A stretch of DNA of 64,000 nt. It comes from Chrysaora quinquecirrha. Taxonomy: Eukaryota > Cnidaria > Scyphozoa > Semaeostomeae > Pelagiidae. This document shows, in pieces, positions 10,114 through 20,387 of this stretch; position 1 is the first letter of the stretch; each line of letters starts with the position of its first letter. Made by a program: the position numbers and the translations under genes. The notes beneath the pieces were generated by a model, which was not told the origin of the DNA, ran no database searches, and worked only from the letters and a program-made list of their open reading frames with translations. The stretch spans positions 3,923,958 to 3,987,957 of the forward strand of contig JACTAT010000037.1 in the NCBI GenBank assembly GCA_014526335.1. Reading direction: 5' to 3'.

Positions 10114-11715
10114 GTGTCTCAACATGGACCCATCAGGTAATAGTGCTGCTGTCGAAGAAAATTATATGGATACTTCTACGTCATGGGCTGATATTGCTGA
10201 AGCTACAGAGAAAGTCACGCATGCTCAAGATTCAACTAATGTTGCACATGCGCCGAATCCATTACCACATTCAAGAGATCAAGATAACAACACCAACCGC
10301 ATGGAACTTGCAGAGGAAAAAACATCCAAAGTCCAAGAATCCCAAAATCAAGGTAATTAATTCACTGATCACCTAAAAAGAAACCCGTCTGAAAATACCA
10401 GTATTGCTTCACGAGGAATAAAATTTTATACATCTTCAAACACAACACACACAAAAATAATTACAACCATACACAAAACATTCAACAATCCATGCGCAAT
10501 TTTACATCTTCAACAAATGCCATCCAAACTTGGACTGCTGGAATGCTGTATTGCCATCTTCCCAATTGGTTGACGTCCTCTTGTCAAAATCAGTCTTTCT
10601 CTCATCACAATCCCATCATCCATTGCCTATCACACCCATAGGTGCCCGTCCTACACTTATTACCATACCATTTGCATCTACGGAAATAAAAAATGAACAC
10701 ATTATCGAACAAATTCAGCCACACGGTATAATTCTCAACATTTGGTATCAAGGTTACCAAGAATTCCCATCCATATCAACTGGCAAAAGGCTATGCACCA
10801 TCTTTGCCAACCAAGAAAATCCACTACCACCCTTCATAATCATTTCAGGCCAGAAAATTCTCATCTCATATAGAGGGCGTCAACCAATTTGTATGCACTG
10901 CAACTCCACATATCACCTCACTTCAAACTGCAATCTGCGGGGTCTAAAGCTCTGCTTCCACTGTGGAGACGATGGCCACAATTACAGAGACTGTGACAGA
11001 AGACAAAACGGTGATAGGCCTACAACACACAACACTACACGTACACAACATTCTGACAGCGACATTGACACGAACAGTGACGTTGACAATGTTGACGGTG
11101 ACACTGTAGTACTTTCTGACACTGACAGTTACATAGGCAGACCTCTTCCTCACTGAATTTGTAAGTGAGACAGAACAACAGGAAGGACCTCCTGGACCTA
11201 GGTTTAAGCTTAGGCCCTTGACATCAACATCAACCAAGCAACAGGACCCAAAACAAACAGGATGAGGAGAGTGAGAGTGATATTGTTGACGATGACGATA
11301 CCCAATTCGTCAGAAGCAGTGGTAGCGAGTCTGAGGACCCTAACTCCATACATGAAACATCAGACACAAATCAAGACCCCAATTCTCCAACTGAAGTCAT
11401 TCAAAGCAACTCTTCCACCTCAACACTTACAACCTCAGAGCCTCAGTCACACATTCCTTCACAATCAATAACTCCAACTACTCCAGCATCATCACAAGCC
11501 ACACAACAATGTCAATCACAATCCATCCTTCCACAGAAACTAAATTTAACTCCCTCTCTCTCCATACCGCAAACAACTCAATTCATGGATACCCCATGTC
11601 CATCTCCACAGAACATTATTAAAACACTCATTAAATCCCCACTATGCAATCCATTCATTCAACATTCAATAACACCAGAAATTGCAGCCACTCTTTTTAA
11701 TTTGTATAATCTGAA
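10114..11715 (+). mobile_element. U1-inserted LINE, 5' portion (probably family 2)
   Basis: Starts inside U1 and carries an ORF1. Its ORF2 resumes only as a short RT piece at 12545-12745, after a hAT fragment. The family 2 3' end at 27863-28605, followed by U1 nt 26 onward, may be the other end of the same insertion, which would mean 15 kb of unrelated DNA now sits between them. Bases 11160-11700 are low-complexity Ser/Thr/Gln/Pro-coding sequence (ORF1 tail) with no intact frame. No endonuclease domain is visible. Confidence 0.7.
10124..11156 (+). pseudogene. LINE ORF1 with two CCHC knuckles, interrupted
   Basis: The ATG at 10124, 32 nt after the U1 transcription start, begins an acidic N-terminal segment (MDPSGNSAAVEENY...) that stops near 10360. 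After about 170 bp of gap the ORF1 core continues at 10530-11156. It has an RRM-like stretch (ARPTLITIPFASTEI), the family signature FPSISTGKRLCTIF and two zinc knuckles, CMHCNSTYHLTSNC and CFHCGDDGHNYRDC (both CX2CX4HX4C). The order matches family 1 ORF1 but the sequence differs clearly. A Ser/Asp-rich tail follows. Confidence 0.82.
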
Positions 11716-12544
11716 CAAATTTATTGTGGTGGTGGTAAGCGGGAGTTTTATCTTCCATTTCTGGATAAAATGTCGCATGAACTTGAAAAGCATTTTTCAA
11801 ATGAAGCATGTGATTTAATGTCGCTTTCAGCAGTTTTTCATCCAAAACATTCGGATGCTGTTGGCGTAACAAGAGTTAGACAACTTGCCAAGAAATTTAA
11901 CCTCCATGAAGACCAAATCGGGCAGCAGTTCCTTCTTTTCTCCACTTCCAGCAAGTGCTATTCTTGGAAGACGGAGTATGCTCTTCATCTTGAAGAATTA
12001 AAAGAAAAGAAAGAGAAGGCAAAATGTTGGGTTTGTTTGCCATAGTTACTGAATATTTTTAAGGAAAATGATTTGCATAACTTATATGCAGAATTTTACA
12101 AATTGATCTGTATTGTTGCAACATTCCCAGTCTCTGTTGCGTCGTGTGAGAGAGCACACAGTAAAGTTAGGATCATTAACAACTATTTACAAGCTGCTAT
12201 GATGCCTGAAAGGCTGGAAAATCTCATTCTCATCATTAGTGAGCGAGATATTGCAGATAAAATTGAGTTGGAGAAACTAGTGGATCTATTCAAGCTCGCA
12301 AATCATTGAAAACTTGCATTGTGAGAAACAGTTCATTTTCAGACAATATAACACGACTTTATGTAAATACTCTTTTGTCAAAAATAAAAATTTTATCTAG
12401 GTTAGATTAAATGGCTTTTGTATGATTTACTGATTAAAAACCCAGTAAATTATTTGTTTAAATGGGCGTGGCTTTCATAAAAATAGGCGTGGTCCAAAAA
12501 ATATTTCTAGTCCTCCCCAGTTTTTAGGGCTGGTGCCGCCTCTG
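11716..12544 (+). mobile_element. hAT transposon 3' fragment with dimerisation domain
   Basis: A truncated hAT transposase end. The reading begins near 11760 (KMSHELEKHFS...) and carries a stop at 12043-12045 and a shift. At 12118-12309 it ends in the hAT C-terminal dimerisation motif: FPVSVASCERAHSK, then RLENLILI. The element ends with AGGGCTGGTGCCGCCTCTG at 12526-12544; its reverse complement CAGAGGCGGCACCAGCCCT is a typical hAT terminus. LINE coding resumes at once. I find no left terminal repeat, so the 5' side is deleted and no target duplication can be scored. Confidence 0.82.
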
Positions 12545-12745
12545 GTAAGCTTAATTTCAACATTTTATAAGAAAGGTGACAAAAGTGATCTAGGCAATTG
12601 GAGACCAATTATTCTGCTCAATGTTGACTACAAGATAATTGCAAAAACTCTTGCCAATCGTTTACGAGATGTATTATCAAGCATTGTTTCTGAAGATCAA
12701 ACATGCAGTGTCCCAAATAGATCAATTTTTACGGTGGCCCATTAG
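12545..12745 (+). pseudogene. LINE RT fragment
   Basis: A short ORF2 piece carrying the RT region NWRPIILLNVDYK and SEDQTCSVPNRS, homologous to 5650-5775 of LINE copy 1. It begins directly at the hAT end and breaks off after the Ser-Ile-Phe codons at about 12730. The catalytic YADD part is missing. It is most simply the continuation of the LINE that starts at 10114. Confidence 0.85.
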
Positions 12746-12759
12746 TGCCACTTCGGAGT

Positions 12760-13080
12760 TCAAGTTCTGTGTTCCGAGTTCCAACTTTACTGACAAGTTC
12801 CGTGTTCTGACTTCACTCAGGAGTTCCGTGTTTTGTTTTGACGACTTTGTTTCAGGGGGCAATTATGTGCTGTTTCTCCTATACTATGTGTTACTATCCC
12901 CAGATTATCATATGTTTACCCCCTGGATGCTTACAAAATTCGGACTACTTCCGAGTTCCGACTTTGCTGACAAGTTCCGACCATTCTGACAAAATCGGAC
13001 TTTACTAACGAGTTCCGTGTTCTGAGTTCACTGACGAGTTCATAGCCCAATATTACAAGTTTTAGTGATAACTTCCGTGT
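12760..13080 (+). repeat. Degenerate GAGTTCCGTGTTCTGA minisatellite
   Basis: Repeated variants of GAGTTCCGTGTTCTGACTTC and CCGACTTTGCTGACAAGTTC recur at uneven spacing of about 25-40 bp, with a non-repeat interruption at 12840-12940. It follows the break in the LINE and precedes the first exon of the HECT gene. No coding potential is apparent. Confidence 0.7.
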
Positions 13081-13974
13081 TTTTTTTTAGGGGGTGTTTA
13101 AGGGTTTTTTGTGGCATGTATTGTATTTTCATTGCCACATGGTGAGTCAAATATGGCGGCAGGATCAGCCTCATCCTTCTTGAATCTTGCCAGAGATGTC
13201 GAAGATGCTGAAGTTGAAGCTGCCAAGGATGCTATAAATTTCCCTGTGGAGAAGGTTGGTAAAGATTTAATGTTTGTTATAGTGGTTGTCTGTGGATAAC
13301 AAGGGAGCTTGTCATTTTCATTTACAGGGATTAGGAATTTAGGCCTGTCTAGACATTTCACCCTATTATTTCATAGGACAGGACATTTCACTGGACGTGG
13401 CATTTCACGCGTGGGTTATTTCACTACATTCTTTTAATCAGATTTATTTTTAAGAAAGAAACTTATTGGGGAGGAGGAGGATTTTTTTACAAATATACAT
13501 TGAACATAGGGAACCCAGGTCCCCCTTCAGTTGAGTTGAGTGGCCTTAGTAAGCCTGAGCCTGACCTGCCTTAAAAAGTTTTGAAGTTCAAAGTTTCTCT
13601 TTTCTCACAGTATTGCCTTGGCTGTGGCATAGCATTAGAGCGTACCGCCAAATTCTGCAAGAACTGTGGCAGAAGATGCAACGCCATAGAGTTAACACCT
13701 GATGATAAAAGTAAGTAACAATCATACTTCCAAATTTCTACTGCAAATACATGTTTTCACTAAAACTAAAACTATAGTCACTAAAACTGTTTTGCTCGGA
13801 GCCTTTATTGTTGCTAATCAGTCTGTTTCCACCCGATTGGTCCCAAATTTATCCATGTATACTATATACATGTTGACCCTTTACCTCCTGTTTTATACAA
13901 TTCAAAATACAGCTGGATGAAATTGCAGAATAAATTGACAATAAAACCCAAAAACGTAAAAACAAAAAAAAAGC

Positions 13975-14670
13975 AATAAACGAAGCAATCATCTAGATAT
14001 CGCATCCACTCTTTTTGAAAATTTTCCCTAGCCTCTAGACCATACCGTGTCTGAAAATTGTCGTAGAGTTTTCTTTCTAAAAATGCTATCACTAGCGTGG
14101 CGTTAACAGGGGCACATTTTGTCCCCATTGCAGTGCCTTGTATTTGTTGGAATCTTTTGCTGTCAAAGATAAACGTGTTGTTTGTCAGGAAAATCTCGAG
14201 GGCCTCTAAAATGAAATTGTTTGAAATATTTCGTGCTTTTCATTGTGGATATTTCTCCAGCCATAACTTTATTGCTTCTCTTCCTAGACTGTTATCAATA
14301 ATTGTGTACATGCTGGAAATGTCGAAAGTTGTTAATGCCTTATTTCTGTCAGCTGAACGGGGTAATTTAGTGAGAAAGTCAACGTCGTCTCTAACATAAC
14401 TATCAACCTTTGTTAGAAATGGTCGTAATATTTTGTCAATCAAATCATTTAGTCGGCTTGTTACACTTTTTGGTCCTGCAATTATTGGTCGCATTGTTAA
14501 GCTTTGAGGGCAGTTTACTGTTACGAAATGGTTTTTGGTTGGTTTGAATGGCATTTAACACCTCCTTGCACTTATGTATTTTAGGTAGACTGTACATGTT
14601 ACTCGATGTGTAGTCAAAATTCGCTAGATAATTGATCTCTTTATTCGCGAGCTCATTTTTGTATTTTTAG
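13975..14670 (-). mobile_element. Penelope-like element reverse transcriptase fragment
   Basis: Minus-strand coding remnant. In order it has SNMYSLPKIHK, RPIIAGPKSVTSRL, ALTTFDISSMYT, GTAMGTKCAP and RYLDDCF. This order (LPKIHK, FD-SLYT, GT-MG, YLDD) is that of Penelope-like reverse transcriptases, which differ from LINE enzymes. No GIY-YIG endonuclease is visible after the YLDD block; the frame runs into hydrophobic low-complexity sequence. It lies in intron 2 of the HECT-like gene. Confidence 0.8.
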
Positions 14671-14699
14671 TTAGATGTTTTATTTTTATCAAAATTTAT

Positions 14700-15298
14700 G
14701 AAAAACACAAAACTCAAAGAAAAATACGAAGAGTGGTACAAATCAACACCAATAAAAATTCCAAGAAAATTTCTTCCAAAAATAGTTGCCGGCGAAGCAG
14801 AGGAGCAAAAGGAAATAAGAATGCGCCATGCTGAAATGTGAAATAGATATGATGAAAGTGAAAATTAATAATTTCAAACTTAAGTATGAGGCTTTAGACC
14901 AAACACTGTTTTCAGAAATAGAGACATCATCTAATAACGAAGAAACAAAAGCAACACTTCGACAAATGTGGTTTAAAGACTGCCATGTCAAGAGAAAATA
15001 TCGGAAGAAGTATGGAAAGAAAAAGAAGAATGGATCGTAAACCATGAATATCAACAAGAACAGCCAGGGTACAACATCAATCAACAATCCCCTCGAGAAT
15101 TCAAACAAAGAAATAATGACTACAATACACATACCAATAGGAGAAATCATTTCAACAACAATAATTAATTTAGACGTCCAACATTTATACCATCGCCAAA
15201 CAAGCAATGGAAGAAGGCAATATTTCTCCAACAGGAACAACCAAAGGGATTACCAACAGCAAGAAGATAAAACAAATGACGTGGAACAGAATTTATAG
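14700..15298 (+). mobile_element. Possible Penelope-like N-terminal fragment, opposite strand
   Basis: Plus-strand reading KYEEWYKSTPIKIPRKF, then a Lys/Glu-rich helical region with a stop near 14840 and a frame change, ending in Asn/Gln-rich sequence. The WYKSTPIxIPRKF start resembles N-terminal regions of animal Penelope-like proteins. It abuts the minus-strand RT fragment head to head, which fits the inverted or tandem arrangements common for these elements. Family assignment is from memory of the motif only. Confidence 0.45.
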
Positions 15299-15427
15299 AG
15301 AAGTGATTCTTTTTTATCGGAAGGCCGAATCGGGTCCCAAGATTTTAGCACAAGCTGAAGCTATTAAGCCGAAGCTTGTAATACTAACAGAATCTCAACG
15401 AGTTTGTTGTCATTCTGTGTTTCGACC

Positions 15428-15450
15428 TATATATATATATATATATATAT
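15428..15450. repeat. (TA)n microsatellite
   Basis: About eleven TA dinucleotides in the intron before exon 3 of the HECT-like gene. Confidence 0.9.
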
Positions 15451-18300
15451 TATATCATTAATTAATGAAAACAACAGCCAATGAGATGCAAAATTATATC
15501 ACATATACAAATACTCACATTTATTTACAGATGCCATACAAGAAGCTTTGGAGATAAGGACAAAGAGGCTTGCTGAGAAAGAGGTACTGTTTTGACAATG
15601 TTACATGAGGATTGAAAGCTGCGACTGAAATGAAAGTTATTTAAGGGTTTATAGCTGAAAGAATATTTTCAATCAGTTTTCCTGAACAAAAAGGTCAAAA
15701 TATAGCACACTTCCTTTCGTTGTCCTTAATTTAGCCAATTGACGCATTTTTATGTTCAAGGAAATTCAAACATATTGGTGTGGGGTGGAGTGTCACTAAC
15801 GCACTCACTCACAACCTAACCAACACTTATATTAAGCAATACTAAGCATCCCAAGAATGCCATTAGAGTCATTATCTGGGCCTTTGATGTGCAAAAGCAT
15901 CTGAAGCTCTTTTAGTTTAAGCTGATTGACTCATTTTTTATTTACAGTGAACATTCTTTTCAGCAAAAGCATCTGAAGCAATTTTAGTGACAATGGGAGT
16001 TAATTTATGGTCTGTTTTTTTTTTCCAGAAATCTACAAAGAAAAGAAAAATTAAAGCTGCACAGAAAAGCAAGGCTACAAAAACATATTGTAAAGGAAAA
16101 GGCAAAATGAAGCTTGTTTATATTTGTTGGAAGCACTATGATCCTATCAAAGGAGATTATGTCCAAGTCAGAGCAGAGCGTGGTAGCGGGACTGCAAAGG
16201 TTAGACTGCCCTGGGCAACCAATTACGATCAACTGAGTGAGAAGGACGGCAATGAATAGCTTTTTTCAAAGATGGCATGAGCAGTATTGGTGCTTTTAGT
16301 GAGATGGACTATTTCATTGAGTGTACAATTCAAAGGAAGATTTGAAATATGTTCCCACTAAAAGTGGAGTGCTTCCATTTACATTGAGAGAATACTACAA
16401 TCACAAGACAGGGGACTATCACCTAAGATTTTATTTGTACACCTCCTTCCGAAAACCCCGTCCTGTTTCACGGACCCGCGAAGAAGAAACCCATAGTAGA
16501 CATCAGTGACAATGACAGTGATTCTACATCCGATGATGAAATTGAGTTTCCCATTAAACCTCCAATTTCACCACTCACACCACTGTATTCTGATTTATCA
16601 CCTGCTGACACACTGCCCCAGGTAAATTTGACTGCACCTATTTCATCTCATGTCATGGACGATGATGTCAATTTTCTTGATTTTGAATCAACAATGAAAA
16701 CATCAGCAGTAACAGAGGCTACTGGTGGTGAGGTGGGGTTTTCAATTACAGAATCATCATCAACCTGCACACCTGCAAAGAATGAGCATGACCAATTTGA
16801 GAGAAGAGCTGGAACAGACAGCAGAACCATGCTCATTAGAAATGAGAGAGCATCAAGGCTACTCAACACACCACTCCAACTCCCCTGGGATGCAAATGCA
16901 GTACCTTTGAAGTTCAGATTACCTGGCGGTGAGATTGTGCAAAGGGTATTCTCAACATAAGAGAACATACAGGTCTTGTTTGATTTTGTGGGCAGCCAGG
17001 CTGATACCACTGAAAATTTTGAAATTTCAAGCCCCCGTCTAGGCAGAATAAAAAATGACACCAAGTCTCTGAATGATATGAGGATAAATGCCCCAGAGAC
17101 CTTTGATATATCTTGGGCACAGCAGATATATGAAGTTCCTAGTAACATCTCACCACCAAGCACATTTCAAGATGATGGTGTACGTAATCTTGCCGCTGTC
17201 TCCACTTCTGGAGAAATAAACAACCAATTACTGCGTGGAGATGAAGAAGATGCTCAGACGGAAATGCATCAGTTGAAAATTCATCACATAAATATCTTCA
17301 AAAAGTTACTGGAGATTTTTAGTGATGAGATTGCGAGACGCATTTACTTTGTAGTTATAGCATGAAATGACAGTGAGGAGATCGGCCAGGACACTGGAGG
17401 CATCTACAGAGATGTGTTGTCAACGTTCTGGCAACAATTTTACAACTCTTGCTGTCTTGGTGAAGAAGAACGTGTACCTGTCCCTCGACACCATTTCCAG
17501 GAGGGAAAGTGGCAGAGTGGCAGAGTATCAGGATCAACGATATTGGCCTCTTCAACTATTCAAAGCCTTTATTTGTCACTGCATATATGGAAAAGATGTC
17601 TTGAATGATCCATATCTACTTTGCTCATTCAAGCGTTTTGTTAATGCAGCCGACAGAGGGTTAATTAGGCAAATCACAACAACTGAGAAATCAGAAATTG
17701 ATAAACACATGCTGGAAAAATTCCAGGATCTTTGCTGCCGATATGATGGTCGGAAGATGGCTACAATCGACAATAATCACACACTTCTTACTGAATTTGC
17801 GCATAGAGAGTTATTTCAACTCACAAAATTTATTGGCGATGAGTGGTCAGTTATTCTGCAACAGCTGAAAATCAAGAGTTACGATTTTTCTACTCTGGAA
17901 ACTTTTGCCGCCTTCTTGGAAACACTCAAGCCAACAGCTAAATGCATGGCCTCAATGCTTGAAGCTAATCCCCAAAATAAAATGAAACAGATTGTTTTAA
18001 CTACCTAAAGAGACTGGTGAGAGGTCTCAGTGATAAGTTACTATGAAGTTTCTTGAGATATGTAACTGGTTCTGACCCTCTTTCCTACGACTGCATCACT
18101 GTTACTTTTCGTGCTGTCCATGGCCTTCAAAGACGACCAATAGCAACAACTTGTTCATGTCTGTTAGAACTTCCCAGTACGTACGAATCTTTTCCTGAGT
18201 TGAGAAACAAATTCATAAATATTCTCAAATGTGACGATTGGCCCATGGATTTTGCATGAAACTCGTATCATGAAATATATTCATTGTTAACTACCATTTC

Positions 18301-18516
18301 ATATCGTTTTGTTGCACTGAATGTGCCTAGTACAGTATATCTTTAAATGTGTTCATTATAAACTATATGATATCGTTTTGTTGCACTGAATGTGCCTAGT
18401 ACAGTATATCTTTAAATGTTTTCATTATAAACTATATGATATCGTCTTGTTGCACTGAATGTGCCTAGTACAGTATATCTTTAAATGTGTTCATTATAAA
18501 CTATATGATATCGTTT
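18301..18516. repeat. 69-bp tandem repeat, about 3.1 copies
   Basis: GTTGCACTGAATGTGCCTAG starts at 18311, 18380 and 18449, an exact 69-bp period. A partial fourth copy ends at the TCGTTTTGTAG of 18511-18520. Copies differ at only one or two positions (GTGTTC/GTTTTC, CGTTTT/CGTCTT), so the duplication is recent or homogenised. The last partial copy supplies the splice acceptor of the next exon. Confidence 0.95.
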
Positions 18517-18520
18517 TGTA

Positions 18521-18803
18521 GAGGGCTTTAAGAAGAGTGAAAGCAGTTTTTCTGAAGGGGACAACGGAGATTAAAGAAGCGAAAAAGCACATGGTGGAGA
18601 AAATAAGGGAATTTGAAAGGCGAAGAAGAAGATTGGAGGAGGTAAGGCACGAGGAAGAGGAACTGAGTCTGGCTGTAGAGGAGGCAGAAAATGAAAGAGA
18701 AAGGAGGGAAAGATTCAGGAGCGAAGAAGTGCAGACGGAAGAACTGACTGAGCCTGAGGACGGTACTGAGCCTGAGTCTGGGGACGGTAACGTGGAAATC
18801 TGA
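18521..18803 (+). CDS. Terminal exon of an unrecognised coiled-coil protein
   Basis: Following a good acceptor (TTTTGTAG), an open frame of 93 codons (RALRRVKAVFLK...) runs to TGA at 18801-18803. It is rich in Glu, Arg and Lys with a heptad-like pattern (EKIREFERRRRRLEEVRHEEEELS), which indicates a charged coiled coil, and ends in an acidic Glu/Pro/Thr tail. No upstream exon was identified; the preceding 69-bp repeat would be intronic. It could be a host gene remnant or the tail of the HECT-like locus. Function unknown. Confidence 0.45.
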
Positions 18804-19141
18804 CTTTTTTAAACTGTGTTTAATGTTATCATTCTATGACTTTTATTAAAGGTCAACTGAAGTGAAATGTAATATTTTCCATCTATATGAATTATAATAC
18901 GCTGATTTCAAATTTCAAGTTTAAAAATGGGTCCTATGAATGGGGAACACAGGAAATGCTCCCGAAACTGGGGATTTGATGCGCCAAACCGCGTAAGTTA
19001 GAGACCTGGGTATGAATTAGCTATGACGTAGAAAACAGAACACCCGTTGTCAAGAGGCAAAAGGATCGACCTGACACTGACGACTGTCTTCAATGTAAAT
19101 GCTAAATACTTGGTGTCGAAACAGTTTTAGTTCTTTATATC

Positions 19142-20120
19142 ATGTCTGACTCGGACAGTTCTTCTTCGTCGAGTATTACTGACGATTATGATCTTGAAGT
19201 AGAAAATAACCAGCTGAACAGCGTTAATAATGTACGTGAACGTGATGACGACTCTTTCGAAGTAGTGGTACCATATGCAGATGAACCGATCGCAGACGAA
19301 GAGTGGATCGTGAGATTTGAGGAGGAAAGGCAAAGAGAAGATGAAATTCAATTTTTAATGCAGCAACGTTTACATCAAGAAGTTCCCGTTAATTCTTGGT
19401 ATGTAAATGACCGTACTACCTGTGAATTGTTTTCACTCTTTTACCTTTGGGCTATGTCTTTTTGTTTTAGGCTATTGGCCTTTTATTTAGGCCACCATGG
19501 CTACATCAGCTCCATCTTGAGCTCTGCCTCTATCATTTCGCCTTCGCCAAGCTATAATTTTTTACTCTCTATAGGTGTAAATGTGGGTTATGTGATGTGA
19601 GATTGCTCGCTAACCCGATGGAATGCTATTGCTGTCGTGAACTTGAAGGATGTGATCATGCACTTGAGGATGAATTGGTGTTGTCTGAAATGGGAAATAA
19701 ACCACAGTGTGTTACTTTACATCCAGGTTTTAATCCCTGTTGCCTTGAAACATGGTCCCTGAGACTTGCTGGGACCAGATACAGAAAAAGAGATAAAAGT
19801 AGATACAAGAAGACCGGAACAGAAGAAGCGTATGTATGCTCATCTTCAAAGAAATTAATGTATTGTTAGCATTTCAAAATTAAGTATAAAAAATGTACTA
19901 AAAGTTTTTCAAACAAATACAGTAATCAAAATATTAAGGTATAATAAAAAATTAATTCAGTTAAAGCCTAAAATTCACTTTGTTCAGGTTTTTGAGAGCT
20001 GTGGCTTACAGAGAATTTACCCAACTAATTTATGGCCAACTGGGTAAGAAAAGAATTCCTCTGCCAGCCTGTGCATACAACAAGATCAGAGGAAATTCAA
20101 AACAGATGAGGAACTGGTAG
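19142..20120 (+). CDS. P2X7 'ballast'-like zinc domain protein A (214 aa, three exons)
   Basis: Exons 19142-19398, 19575-19829 and 19988-20120 join in phase (257+255+133 = 645 nt) with GT-AG introns, giving 214 aa plus stop. The N-terminus is Ser/Asp-rich (MSDSDSSSSSS), then an acidic segment with DEPIADEEWI. The Cys domain starts at exon 2: CKCGLC, CYCCRELEGC, CVTLHPGFNPCCLETW, and exon 3 adds VAYREFTQLIYG and LPACAYNKIRG. The Cys pattern and the RxFxxxxxGxLGKxxxxxLPxCxxNxIR ending match the zinc-binding cytosolic ballast region of vertebrate P2X7. No channel segments are present. It sits 292 bp inside the transposon's left end. A homologue with the same intron positions is at 47859-48752. 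Its role for the transposon is unknown. Confidence 0.82.
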
Positions 20121-20387
20121 GATTCATGGATCTTGAAGATTGAAACTGGAACCAAAATTGTATTTGTACTTTTCTCTTGTAAAACAGCAGTATTTTGACT
20201 TTTCAATCAATTGAAACATGTAACAATTTAAAATTGAACTCTACAAATCTCTTGAAAACCTTTCAAGCCAACCTGAATCTCATTGACATCAAGCCTACCT
20301 GAATCTCAATGACACACAATTTAGAATTATATCAGCTATTATTACCATTTATCAGGTTTTGTCTCTATCTAATATTTTTCGGGCAAT

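Larger units (their letters stand above)
13153..18256 (+). pseudogene. Zinc-ribbon/HECT-domain E3 ligase-like gene, decayed
   Basis: Exons with consistent phases can be read: 13153-13254 (MAAGSASSFL...), 13611-13710 (zinc ribbon YCLGCG...FCKNCG), 15531-15583 and 16029 onward (KLVYICWKHYD). A stop follows at 16255-16258, then shifted frames: a Ser/Asp-rich linker, LPWDANAVPLKFRLPGGE with a UBX-like look, and a HECT-like region from about 17360. That region has TGGIYRDVLSTFWQQFY, then LTEFAHRELFQL, and ends with ATTCSCLLELPSTYESF at about 18140-18190, where the second Cys fits the HECT catalytic position. At least four frameshifts or stops break it. HECT ligases pass ubiquitin through that Cys. 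Similar G2E3-like genes are repeated in cnidarian and fish genomes, so it may be mobile-element cargo. Confidence 0.68.

Noticed and set aside
19142..20120. P2X purinergic receptor gene
   Set aside because: Only the cytosolic ballast-like Cys domain is present; there are no transmembrane segments or ATP-binding ectodomain.
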